A stretch of DNA of 14,488 nt from Anaerolineales bacterium UBA6668 (GCA_002455215.1 DKKK01000039.1:7853-22340); one strand, 5' to 3'. Counted from the stretch's first letter, positions 6,803-13,813 are shown. Made by a program: numbers and translations. Notes: generated from the letters alone by a model not told the origin.

Positions 6803-8170
6803 TTATTCACCCTGCAATGTAAGCCACATACCCTCGGCAGGGCGCAGGGTAATTTGCGGGCGTAAAGTGGGCGAAAAACCGGCTTGTAATTGCCAAGAAA
6901 ATTTTTGCACGAAACTAATCAAGAGTAATTGTGCTTCCATCCATGCAAATTGCTCACCAATGCACTGCCGTACGCCGCGCCCAAAGGGAAAATAGACAAA
7001 GCGGTTGGGCTGTGGCTCACTATTTGCAAAACGTGCCGGGCGAAATTCCGTTGGCGATTGCCACCAACGTGCATCGCGGTGCATTACCCATTGACTGACA
7101 AATACGGTTGTGCCTTTGGGAATACGATACCCACCAATGGCATCATCGGCAATGGCTTCGCGCGGGAGAACATAAGCAGGCGGGTATAGACGCAAGGTCT
7201 CGGCGATGATCTGGCGTGCCAAATCGAGCTTGGGCAAATCCGCCAATGTCACCGAGCGCGTGCCAATGGTTGCCAATACTTGTTGGCGTAGTTCATCTTG
7301 CACTGCCGGATGCTCTGCCAGCAAGTACCCTGCCCACGCCAAAGCGACTGCAGTTGTTTCGTGCCCGGCAATGAAGAGTGTCATGGCTTCATCGCGTACT
7401 TGTTGGTCGGTCATGCCCCCACTCCCGCCTTCTTCATCTTGCGCTTGCAGGAGCATAGAGAGTAAATCGCCTTTATCTTCACCACTCGCTCGGCGTTCCT
7501 GAATAAAACCAAAGACAATTTTGTCGAGCATTTTGGCATGAGATTCGCGTTGTAGATTGACGCGGGTAGGCATAGTGCTAAGAAGTTTTCCTATCCAAGT
7601 CCCATCAATCGGGCGAAAGTTTTCGAGCAAGAAGTTGAGCGAGTGTTCAAACTGGTGCGCCGAATCAACGCCCACCTTTTGGCTGGCACGCAAATCCGCA
7701 TCAAAGAGCGCTTTGGCGGCAATGGTGAGCGTTAGGTGCATCATCTGCGCATGCAAATCAATCGTTTGCCCATCTTGCCAATGCGAAATTTGTTCACGGG
7801 CAAAAGCAGTCATCATCTCGGCTAGCTGTTCAATCCGTTGGCGGTGAAAAGCAGGCGCTACCAAACGCCGTTGGCGCAGGTGAAAATCATCTTCACTGGT
7901 GAGCAAACCGTTGCCCGTCACGCGTTGAGTGGCTCGTAACGCTCGGCTTTTCATGTAGTTACGTTCATTCTCCACCAACACGTGCCGAATGTAGTCGGGG
8001 TGGCTGAGCAATACAAATTTGCGCCCAAACACAGTAAACATTGCCACATCCCCAACCTTTTCTTTGAGAATCTCAAACGCTCTCAATCGTCCGGGAGCAA
8101 TCCGCCGGAACATATCTTGGGCGTTTTCACGGTAGTCTTGGGCAATGGGGGGAAGGGGTAGCTTACTCAT
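6803..8170 (-). CDS. Cytochrome P450
   Basis: A 455-aa soluble P450 of ordinary family length, with no N-terminal membrane anchor. The I-helix oxygen-activation motif is AGHETT (residues 268-273), the K-helix ExxR is ETLR (324-327), and the heme-binding loop is FGRGVRQCIG (396-405), with Cys403 as axial thiolate ligand. It would hydroxylate or oxidise an organic substrate using electrons from a separate ferredoxin/reductase system; no redox partner is encoded in the window, and the substrate cannot be read from sequence. The WVMHRDARWW-QSPTEFRPARF and ExxR regions resemble fatty-acid or terpenoid hydroxylase-like bacterial P450s, but that is only an impression. The start ATG at 8170 has no clear Shine-Dalgarno. 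It follows clpP after a strong terminator and so is probably transcribed on its own. Confidence 0.95.
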   Translation of the reverse strand: MSKLPLPPIAQDYRENAQDMFRRIAPGRLRAFEILKEKVGDVAMFTVFGRKFVLLSHPDYIRHVLVENERNYMKSRALRATQRVTGNGLLTSEDDFHLRQRRLVAPAFHRQRIEQLAEMMTAFAREQISHWQDGQTIDLHAQMMHLTLTIAAKALFDADLRASQKVGVDSAHQFEHSLNFLLENFRPIDGTWIGKLLSTMPTRVNLQRESHAKMLDKIVFGFIQERRASGEDKGDLLSMLLQAQDEEGGSGGMTDQQVRDEAMTLFIAGHETTAVALAWAGYLLAEHPAVQDELRQQVLATIGTRSVTLADLPKLDLARQIIAETLRLYPPAYVLPREAIADDAIGGYRIPKGTTVFVSQWVMHRDARWWQSPTEFRPARFANSEPQPNRFVYFPFGRGVRQCIGEQFAWMEAQLLLISFVQKFSWQLQAGFSPTLRPQITLRPAEGMWLTLQGE

Positions 8171-8221
8171 AAAATTTCGATACAGGAGGTCGCCTACGGT
8201 TTTGACATTAAGTTGATTGAC

Positions 8222-8252
8222 AAAAAAGGCACGCTTTTCAGTGCGTGCCTTT
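8222..8252 (-). terminator. Rho-independent terminator after clpP
   Basis: A perfect 10-bp stem (AAAGGCACGC with GCGTGCCTTT, 8225-8234 and 8243-8252) has an 8-nt loop. Read on the - strand it is followed by six Ts (8227-8222, partly overlapping the stem's A-U end). It lies 6 bp past the clpP stop and separates the tig-clpP unit from the P450 gene. Confidence 0.9.
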
Positions 8253-8257
8253 CTCGA

Positions 8258-8866
8258 TTAACCTTCTTTCTTTTCGTTGGGTTCTAAGACTTTGTCCACC
8301 AGCCCGTATTTTTGTGCTGTGTAGGCGTCCATCCAGCGATCGCGTTCAAAGTCTTCTTCGACTTGTGACACACTTTGCCCAGTACGTTCGCTCAAGATAT
8401 TAAACAACATATCTTGTTGGCGCTTCATTTCGCGGTATTGAATTTCCACATCAGATGTATAGCCTTGCGTGCCACCGCCTGCTTGGTGCATGTGAATGGT
8501 GGCATGGGGTAGGGCATAGCGTTGCCCTTTGGTGCCAGCGGCAAGCAGGAATGTTCCCATGCTGGCAGTAACGCCAACGGCTACGGTGCTGACAGGCGCT
8601 TTGATTTGGCGCATGGTGTCATAAATTGCCAAGCCAGAATAAATAACCCCACCCGGTGAATTGATATACATTTGGATGGGCGATTCAGAATCTTCGTGGT
8701 CCAGATATAACAACTGTGCCACAATTAGGTTGGCGACTTGGTCATTAATGCCAGTGCCCAGAAAGATAATCCGTTGGCGCAAGAGCAAAGAGTAGATATC
8801 AAAGGCGCGTTCGCCCCGTCCGCTTTGTTCTATCACCATTGGGATGACATTGGATACAGGTAACAT
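8258..8866 (-). CDS. clpP: ATP-dependent Clp protease proteolytic subunit
   Basis: A 202-aa serine peptidase that forms the barrel of the Clp protease and degrades substrates fed by ClpX, ClpA or ClpC. The catalytic triad is visible as Ser102 (VTASMGTF), His127 (TIHMHQAGG) and Asp176 (FERDRWMDA). The hallmark INSPGGVIYSGLAIYD is at about 69-84. The start is fixed by a strong AAGGAG about 8 nt upstream of the ATG at 8866. An upstream in-frame start at 8914 would add 16 residues encoded by repeat copy E and is rejected. Expected length matches the family. It lies downstream of tig, with element E between them. The usual clpX is not next: a terminator and a P450 gene follow. Confidence 0.97.
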   Translation of the reverse strand: MLPVSNVIPMVIEQSGRGERAFDIYSLLLRQRIIFLGTGINDQVANLIVAQLLYLDHEDSESPIQMYINSPGGVIYSGLAIYDTMRQIKAPVSTVAVGVTASMGTFLLAAGTKGQRYALPHATIHMHQAGGGTQGYTSDVEIQYREMKRQQDMLFNILSERTGQSVSQVEEDFERDRWMDAYTAQKYGLVDKVLEPNEKKEG

Positions 8867-8883
8867 AAGTTTTCTCCTTAGAG

Positions 8884-8970
8884 AGCGTGCTTTACGGGTA
8901 CTCGACAAGGTCAAAAATCGCGCCTGTTCCTTGAAGCAGAAAGGCAGAAAATTTCAGCGTGTCGAATATC
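8884..8970 (+). repeat. Palindromic intergenic element, copy E (left part eroded)
   Basis: The right half (8920-8970, from GCGCC to GTCGAATATC) aligns with copies A and B at nearly the same length (51 versus 50 bases). It keeps the second hairpin arm (CTTGAAG core) and the CGTGTCGAATA end. The left part retains ACGGGTACT but has lost about 13 bases and the inner hairpin. It fills the spacer between tig and clpP and stops just before the clpP ribosome binding site. The left boundary is approximate. Confidence 0.6.
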
Positions 8971-8979
8971 AAAAGCGAG

Positions 8980-10389
8980 TTAGGCGTCTGCTTCATCTGC
9001 GGCGACAGGCGCTTCGTCTTCTTCTTCAGGTTCTGCGCCGACTGCTTCAGAAAGGGCATTGGCTAATTGAGCCAACATTTCGATTGCAGGGGCTTTTCCT
9101 GAGCCAATTGCTAGCAAACGTTCATTTAATTTTTGATTGAGCAAATCCGTGGCGAAGTAATTGAGAATTTCACGACTACGGAAGCCTTCTGCTTCTACAT
9201 CAGAAATATCAATACCCATCCCGCGCAATCGGGTGCCATAACTTTCTAGCAATTCTGCATCGTCAATGGAAATTTTCTCTGCCTTAACAAAACTATCCAC
9301 CACTGCATTGCTCTTAACCGTATTTTCGGCTTGTTCGCGTAATTCGTTGTGGTGTTCTTCTTCGTTTTTGCCGGTCATGCGATAATAATCTTCGCGGGAA
9401 AGCCGACTGCTCTTCAGGCGTTCATCGAAATGTTCAAGTTGATGTTCAATTTCGTGGTCAACCAACAAGGAAGAGTACACAATCTTGGCTTGGTCACGCA
9501 TGGCTTGGAAGACTTTATTTTGAAACTCCCCATTGTAAGATTGTTCGCGGTGATTTTGCAGTTGTTCACGCAGGTCGTCACGCAAATCATCAATGGTAGC
9601 ATAGTCGGCTGAAACGGTTGCGGCAAAATCGTCGTCCAGTGCGGGCAGGCTTCGTCCTTTTACGCCTTGAACTGTCACAACAAACTTCACTGGTTGCCCC
9701 GCCAAAGATTTGTTGATGAAATCTTCAGGGTAGGAAAGGTTGATAGTGGTTTCACTGTTGGGTTCTGCCCCTATCAAGGCGATAGCGAAGCCCGGTGCGG
9801 GTTCGTTTTCCGCGTTCTCTTCCACTGTCAATTCCACATCGTTTTCTTCTTCCCAAGCTTCATCGTCCCCATCCAAGTAAGACTTGTAAGCGAGTGTCAC
9901 CAAATCACCTGCTTCCACCGGGCGAGAAACTTCGGCAATCACCGAGTGTTCCTTGCGCAATTTTTCAATTTCGGCGTCCAAGTCGCTTTCGCTAATTTCG
10001 GGCAGTTCATAGGGGAATTGGATTGAGCGATAATCGCCCAAGTCCACTTCGGGGCTTAGCGCGACTTTGTACGTGAAACGAATAGGGCGTTCCTGAACGT
10101 TCGCATCGGTCAAGTTACCCGGGACAGCCGGAACGATAGATTCTTTTTCAAGGGCAGTGCGGTAAGCTTCCTGCGCTAACTCTTCTAAACTTTCTTGAAG
10201 TAAACCTTCATCTGAAAAATAGCGGCGCAGAATGTGGTAAGGGGCTTTGCCTGGGCGAAAGCCGGGGATGCGCATATTTTTAGAAAGTTTGCGAGCGGTT
10301 ACTTGCTTCGCATTTTCAACTTTTTCATCGTCCACATGAACGATAATTTCAACTTCACGATTTTCAAGGGTGTTGACTTCGATATTCAA
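8980..10389 (-). CDS. tig: Trigger factor, ribosome-associated chaperone
   Basis: A 469-aa protein. The N-terminal ribosome-binding domain carries the signature GFRPGK (residues 43-48), which docks on protein L23 at the exit tunnel. The middle region (about 155-245) is a PPIase (FKBP-like) domain, identified by position and the GDLVTLAYKSYLDG and PGFAIALIGAEPNSE segments. It appears interrupted by an acidic insert (EAWEEENDVELTVEENAENE). The rest is the helical substrate-binding arm region, and the protein ends in an acidic tail (EPEEEDEAP...). It helps nascent chains fold. The start is a TTG at 10389, preceded by GGAG 10 nt upstream; no in-frame ATG fits better. The gene leads a tig-clpP unit, a common bacterial pairing. 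Confidence 0.96.
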   Translation of the reverse strand: MNIEVNTLENREVEIIVHVDDEKVENAKQVTARKLSKNMRIPGFRPGKAPYHILRRYFSDEGLLQESLEELAQEAYRTALEKESIVPAVPGNLTDANVQERPIRFTYKVALSPEVDLGDYRSIQFPYELPEISESDLDAEIEKLRKEHSVIAEVSRPVEAGDLVTLAYKSYLDGDDEAWEEENDVELTVEENAENEPAPGFAIALIGAEPNSETTINLSYPEDFINKSLAGQPVKFVVTVQGVKGRSLPALDDDFAATVSADYATIDDLRDDLREQLQNHREQSYNGEFQNKVFQAMRDQAKIVYSSLLVDHEIEHQLEHFDERLKSSRLSREDYYRMTGKNEEEHHNELREQAENTVKSNAVVDSFVKAEKISIDDAELLESYGTRLRGMGIDISDVEAEGFRSREILNYFATDLLNQKLNERLLAIGSGKAPAIEMLAQLANALSEAVGAEPEEEDEAPVAADEADA

Positions 10390-10429
10390 AGGAACCAGTC
10401 TCCAATTTTGTAAATAATTTTTGTTATGC

Positions 10430-10443
10430 CACTTTTAAAAGTG
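10430..10443. promoter_or_regulatory. Perfect 14-bp palindrome upstream of tig
   Basis: CACTTTTAAAAGTG is a perfect palindrome, lying 41 bp before the tig start in the short spacer after the tRNA terminator. It could be an operator or part of the tig promoter region. No matching copy was seen elsewhere, and no clear -35/-10 pair was found around it. Confidence 0.35.
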
Positions 10444-10472
10444 TAGTGTGCTTGGTTGGTGCTTTATTTCTC

Positions 10473-10507
10473 AAAAAAACACAAGCCAAACGACGCTTTG
10501 GCTTGTG
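10473..10507 (-). terminator. Rho-independent terminator after tRNA-Leu
   Basis: A perfect 11-bp stem (CACAAGCCAAA with TTTGGCTTGTG, 10480-10490 and 10497-10507) has a 6-nt loop. On the - strand it is followed directly by seven Ts (10479-10473). It begins 13 bp after the tRNA 3' end and isolates the tRNA from tig. Confidence 0.93.
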
Positions 10508-10519
10508 GCAAAATAAATT

Positions 10520-10604
10520 TGGTGGGGAAGAAGGGACTCGAACCCTTACGCCCGAAGGCACTTGATCCTAAGTCAAGCTTGTCTGCCAATTTCAACACTT
10601 CCCC
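10520..10604 (-). tRNA. tRNA-Leu (anticodon UAG)
   Basis: Read on the - strand, the acceptor stem is GGGGAAG paired with CTTCCCC, followed by A and an encoded CCA. The anticodon stem CTTGA/TCAAG encloses the loop CTTAGGA, giving anticodon TAG, which reads CUA and, with wobble, other CUN leucine codons. A long variable arm (GCC-TTCG-GGC), typical of class II tRNA-Leu, precedes the T arm AAGGG-TTCGAGT-CCCTT. All stems pair fully. Confidence 0.95.
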
Positions 10605-10654
10605 GCATTTGCGGTGTATTGTTTAAGCCACCAAAGCGCTGGCTATGATGTGCA

Positions 10655-10660
10655 ATTATA
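10655..10660 (-). promoter_or_regulatory. Candidate -10 box for tRNA-Leu
   Basis: On the - strand a perfect TATAAT (10660-10655) lies about 51 bp before the mature tRNA 5' end. The -35 position holds only a weak match (TGTAAT at 17-nt spacing). It would start a precursor with a short 5' leader. Confidence 0.4.
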
Positions 10661-10719
10661 ACACGGCTTCTATTAACATTACATATGAATTTTGCAAAGG
10701 TGTACAAAGTAAAGTGGGC

Positions 10720-12669
10720 TTAGTCTGGCAACATCGCTTCCAGTTCGTCTGCCACCTGCCGTACTTCCGCTCCTTCACCGCGATTTAGGCGAATCTGTTT
10801 GGCAACACGGCGCACCAAAGTGGGGTTAACTTCCACTAGGTCACGGGTAATTTGCCGCCAAAGAGCTTGCAAGTCTGGATTGGAGTGGGTGGCGGCAAAC
10901 ACGGCGCTTTGTGCGGGGAGCGACTTTGCCGCTACGGTAATGCCCAGTTCGCGCCCGGCATTTGCCCAATAATACGCCAGCATGGGGTTAACCAAGCCGC
11001 GCATTCTCTGCCACAGCGGATCGTCTTCCTGTACTAGGGAGAAGAACGCTAAATAGTACGGACGGCTAGCGGCGTAGTCACGGTGAACCTGCGAGAGTTC
11101 ACCTGCCTTCACCGAAACGTAAGACGCCATGTACCAGCGTAAATCTTCCAGAGTCGCGCCGGGTTCTTCATTGCTGATAGCATTCCACTGAATGCGGCAT
11201 GCCAGCAGGCAATTGCGGGCGGCGGCGGCAAAATCTTGCGAACGTTGGAGCATGGCAGTCTTGGCAAGAGATTGTGCATTGGCAGGGGTTTGCACCACAT
11301 CGCTCGGCACTTCAATAGCTTCTATCTCTTCACAAATGGGTTGCAGGCGTGGCTCATCGCGGAAAGGAATGCCACTGCGCCCCGGTAGGCGGTGTTTGCC
11401 TTCTACATACACAATTTGCCCGCGCTGTACCAAATTATCCAAAATTTGCTGGATATATGCGACTTGCGTGCCATCCCCTACCAAGATGGCGCTCAGTTTT
11501 GAGCGGTCTATCTCTACACCCGCATGGACAGCGGCATACACAAAGCCGGATTCTGCCCGCAAGACAAAATCCGCTTCACTTTTGATATCTTCCGCGAGCC
11601 AAACCGGCACATGCACGGAAGCAAACTTACCCTGATAGTCAAAAGTGCGCTGGCGAAAACCCATCTGCCAAATTTGGCGCAACATGGTTTTGCTACGTGC
11701 CAAACCTTGCTGGTCATAGTGTTCGCGCAAACGTTCCAATAAATCATCGGTGGTGAATTCGCCTGGGTGCTCCAGCAAGAAGCGATAAATATCGCGCAAA
11801 ACATCGCGGCGTGTGGCTAAATCCACGGCATTCATCTTTAGGCGGCTGTAAATATCTTGATAGTGTTCATCCAGATTAATAATCGTTGGGCTTTCAACTT
11901 CCGATAGTAAAGTCGGCTGATTAATGCGATAGCCATTCATCACCGTGAAGTCGGGAGAAGCGGCAAATAGCTCCAGATCTTTTACATAGAGTTTTACCAA
12001 ATCACTGTGCTCTTCCAGCCAGGTTTTAAACTGCATATGCCCTAAGTTAATCTCATTAAAAGCTGGGTCCATCAGCAACATGGTTTGCTTCAGACGATTA
12101 ACCGGCACTGGGGTTTCACCGCGTTGCCCGTGTGCCAATAGCGCCTTGCGCAGTAATTCACGTGCCGATTGCACATCTACGCCTGAGCGAGTGGCTTCTT
12201 GATTGCCCACCCCCAATGCCGTTTCCAGATATACAAATTCGTCACAACTCTTGACTAACAAACTGTGGGTAATGCTACGCGGACCTATGCCCAGTGTATA
12301 GCGCCCATATTCACGCAATTTACTGACCAACGCTCCAAAATCGCTATCACCGGAAATAATTACAAACGTCTTGATTTGTGAGCGCGTAATGGCACATTCT
12401 AGGGCATCCATTGCTAGGCGAATATCTGCGCGATTTTTGCCATTGCGCACGCTGTACATTTGAATCAGGTCTATCGTATTTTCCATTAGTTGGTCGCGAT
12501 AATGGCTAAATCGCGCCCAATCACCATACGCTTTCTTTATCACCACCGGTCCCCGGCTTTGCAGGTACTCCATCAGGGATGTAATTTCAAAATCCAGAAA
12601 TTCTTGTTCTGCCCACAGGGCAACATTTTCAAAATCAATAAAAACAGCGAGTTGATTGCTCATAGTCAT
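10720..12669 (-). CDS. NYN/PIN-like nuclease domain protein with LOTUS domain and long C-terminal region
   Basis: A 649-aa protein. Residues of about 6-150 form an NYN (LabA/DUF88-like) domain with its acidic residues: FIDFEN (Asp12), NRADIRLAMDAL (Asp82, Asp88) and IISGDSDFGAL (Asp108, Asp110). These resemble the metal-binding sites of PIN-type RNases. Residues of about 168-240 fit an OST-HTH/LOTUS domain, often linked to RNA or G-quadruplex binding. The middle (about 255-430) looks helical with a winged-helix-like segment. The last 200 residues are helical and TPR-like, rich in Ala, Arg and aromatics. Many bacterial NYN-LOTUS proteins are much shorter, so this architecture is enlarged. The likely role is RNA turnover or processing in the cytoplasm. 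ATGs at 12669 and 12663 both fit; no Shine-Dalgarno is visible. It is divergent from the MBL gene across a 400-bp region holding two repeat copies. Confidence 0.85.
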   Translation of the reverse strand: MTMSNQLAVFIDFENVALWAEQEFLDFEITSLMEYLQSRGPVVIKKAYGDWARFSHYRDQLMENTIDLIQMYSVRNGKNRADIRLAMDALECAITRSQIKTFVIISGDSDFGALVSKLREYGRYTLGIGPRSITHSLLVKSCDEFVYLETALGVGNQEATRSGVDVQSARELLRKALLAHGQRGETPVPVNRLKQTMLLMDPAFNEINLGHMQFKTWLEEHSDLVKLYVKDLELFAASPDFTVMNGYRINQPTLLSEVESPTIINLDEHYQDIYSRLKMNAVDLATRRDVLRDIYRFLLEHPGEFTTDDLLERLREHYDQQGLARSKTMLRQIWQMGFRQRTFDYQGKFASVHVPVWLAEDIKSEADFVLRAESGFVYAAVHAGVEIDRSKLSAILVGDGTQVAYIQQILDNLVQRGQIVYVEGKHRLPGRSGIPFRDEPRLQPICEEIEAIEVPSDVVQTPANAQSLAKTAMLQRSQDFAAAARNCLLACRIQWNAISNEEPGATLEDLRWYMASYVSVKAGELSQVHRDYAASRPYYLAFFSLVQEDDPLWQRMRGLVNPMLAYYWANAGRELGITVAAKSLPAQSAVFAATHSNPDLQALWRQITRDLVEVNPTLVRRVAKQIRLNRGEGAEVRQVADELEAMLPD

Positions 12670-12737
12670 TTAGAAACAAAAATCGTAAGCGCTCAGGCAT
12701 AGTCGCACAGGCAAGGCTATCGTCAGAGTTCGTGCTA

Positions 12738-12830
12738 TATTCGACACGATGGCTATTCGGCATGTATACCAAATAACAATTTGCGAATAGGTGTATCCAC
12801 TTAAAGTGCCAGTGAGTGTAAGTCGCACAA
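12738..12830 (+). repeat. Palindromic intergenic element, copy D (right half decayed)
   Basis: The left half (12738-12785) matches copies A and B closely: TATTCGACACG, then GCTATTCGG and CCAAATAA as an inner hairpin with one mismatch, then TTGCG. The right half keeps only traces (a CTTAA core and a TGTAAGTCGCA remnant). It lies in the leader or promoter region of the NYN gene, about 70 bp from its start. The right boundary is uncertain. Confidence 0.6.
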
Positions 12831-12869
12831 GCGGCGGCAATCCTGTGCGCTTCAAAATGGATTTGCCGC
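12824..12869. other. Interleaved inverted repeats (pseudoknot-capable)
   Basis: Two inverted repeats interlock: CGCACA (12824-12829) with TGTGCG (12844-12849), and GCGGCAATCC (12834-12843) with GGATTTGCCGC (12859-12869, one bulged base). The second half of the first pair falls inside the loop of the second, the order of an H-type pseudoknot if transcribed; otherwise the two hairpins would be alternatives. No gene covers it. Confidence 0.45.
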
Positions 12870-12887
12870 AATCCGAGAATCAATTTC

Positions 12888-12914
12888 TTGAAAGTAGCTT
12901 TTTTCAATTATAAT
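12888..12914 (+). promoter_or_regulatory. Candidate promoter for the MBL-fold gene
   Basis: A perfect TATAAT (12909-12914) is preceded by TTGAAA (12888-12893) at a short 15-nt spacing. An overlapping TCTTGA would give 17 nt but matches the -35 poorly. Transcription from about 12921 would give a leader of roughly 150 nt that contains repeat copy B. Confidence 0.4.
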
Positions 12915-12959
12915 CGTATCCGTTCAATCTGAGAACGATTTGTTAGGCACAATGTTTTG

Positions 12960-13052
12960 TATTCGACACGGGTACTGTTCGGCGCACGTGCCGAATAATG
13001 AGTTGCGCTTTTTTCTTAAGAAAAAAAGTGCTGTTTCCACCCATGTCGAATA
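12960..13052 (+). repeat. Palindromic intergenic element, copy B (full length)
   Basis: A 93-bp element, the same length as copy A. The ends TATTCGACACGGG and CCCATGTCGAATA form a 13-bp inverted repeat with one mismatch. The inner arm TTCGG...CCGAA (12978-12995) encloses GCACGTG-type sequence. The second arm, at 13005-13031, is an almost perfect T-run/A-run palindrome around CTTAAG. It ends 17 bp before the chosen MBL start. Confidence 0.87.
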
Positions 13053-13069
13053 TCGTCTTACCTATTCTT

Positions 13070-13711
13070 ATGCTTCAAATCATCAAACTCCCGCTCGGTC
13101 CGATACAAACAAACTGTTATCTCTTGGCAGATGCTGAAATCAAAATATGTGTAGTGGTAGATCCATCCGGTTCTGCACAAAGTATTGAGAAGGTGATTCG
13201 TAAGGAAGGCTGGCACTTACAAGCAATTTGGCTGACGCACGCCCATTGGGACCACTTCTTGGGGTTGGTTGCCTTGCTGGAAAAGTATCCCGAAACCCCT
13301 GTGGCGTTACATGTGTTGGATTTACCGCTCTACCAAGCTGGGGGTGGCGCTCGCTGGTGGAATATCCCCATTGAGTTGGGTCCTGCCCCTCGTATTGCGT
13401 TGGAACAGGTGCGAACCTTGCAAGTCGGCGCACATTCTGCCCAAGTTTTGTTTGTGCCGGGGCATGCCCCCGGTCATGTCGCTTTTTATTTTGCCCATGC
13501 ACAAGCGCTGATTGGTGGCGATGTGTTGTTTGCGGGAAGCATTGGACGCACTGACCTGCCAAGCGCAAACCACGCCCAATTACTAGCCAGTATTCGCGCA
13601 CAGTTTCTTACCTTACCCGATGCAACTATTGTGTATCCGGGGCACGGCGAGAACACCACCATCGGCACGGAGCGAGTGAGCAATCCCCATTTGCTAGATG
13701 CTTCTTGGTAA
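13070..13711 (+). CDS. Metallo-beta-lactamase-fold hydrolase (glyoxalase II-like)
   Basis: 213 aa from the chosen start. The zinc-binding motif THAHWDH (His57, His59, Asp61, His62) is followed by the other expected ligands His132 in PGHAPGH, Asp151 in IGGDVLF and His192 in YPGHGENT. This pattern, with GSIGRTDLP, matches the short hydroxyacylglutathione-hydrolase-like (YcbL) branch, which hydrolyses thioesters; the true substrate is unknown, and it lacks the C-terminal extension of full glyoxalase II. In-frame starts at 12998 and 13043 lie inside repeat B and would add 24 or 9 residues encoded by repeat DNA, so I place the start at 13070, where the conserved LPLGPIQTNCYLL strand begins. No Shine-Dalgarno is visible. 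xseA follows on the same strand after 137 bp. Confidence 0.92.
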   Translation: MLQIIKLPLGPIQTNCYLLADAEIKICVVVDPSGSAQSIEKVIRKEGWHLQAIWLTHAHWDHFLGLVALLEKYPETPVALHVLDLPLYQAGGGARWWNIPIELGPAPRIALEQVRTLQVGAHSAQVLFVPGHAPGHVAFYFAHAQALIGGDVLFAGSIGRTDLPSANHAQLLASIRAQFLTLPDATIVYPGHGENTTIGTERVSNPHLLDASW

Positions 13712-13719
13712 AAAATAAA

Positions 13720-13812
13720 TATTGCGCTTTCTCCGATTTTTGGCACGTGCGCCAAAGATTGAATTGCTTCTTTTCTTAGGAGACAAGCACAACTTTCAAC
13801 CGTGCCGAATCT
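13720..13812 (+). repeat. Palindromic intergenic element, copy C (divergent)
   Basis: The right end CCGTGCCGAAT and the second arm (around CTTTTCTTAGGAGACAAG) align with A and B at near-equal spacing. The inner arm is TTTGG...CCAAA (13739-13756 region) where B has TTCGG...CCGAA, a paired change that keeps the stem. The left end (TATTGCGC) has lost the TTCGACAC motif. It fills most of the spacer between the MBL gene and xseA and could also act as a weak transcription stop for the former. Confidence 0.6.
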
Positions 13813-13813
13813 A

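Noticed and set aside
7981..7990. CGTGCCGAAT, identical to the end of the repeat element
   Set aside because: It lies inside the P450 coding region, encodes conserved residues, and lacks the rest of the element; chance match.
8867..8914. Upstream in-frame start that would lengthen ClpP by 16 residues
   Set aside because: The AAGGAG site fits the ATG at 8866, and the extra residues are encoded by repeat copy E.
12701..12829. AGTCGCACA direct repeat (12701-12709 and 12821-12829) on both sides of copy D, considered as a target-site duplication
   Set aside because: The repeats do not abut the element's ends (a gap of about 28 bp on the left), and other copies show no such flanks.
12635..12907. 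90-codon open frame on the - strand in the NYN/MBL spacer
   Set aside because: It runs through repeat copy D and the interlocked inverted repeats and overlaps the NYN start; no motif and no ribosome binding site.
12998..13069. Upstream in-frame start that would lengthen the MBL-fold protein by 24 residues
   Set aside because: Most of the extra residues come from repeat copy B, and the family's first strand begins right after the ATG at 13070.
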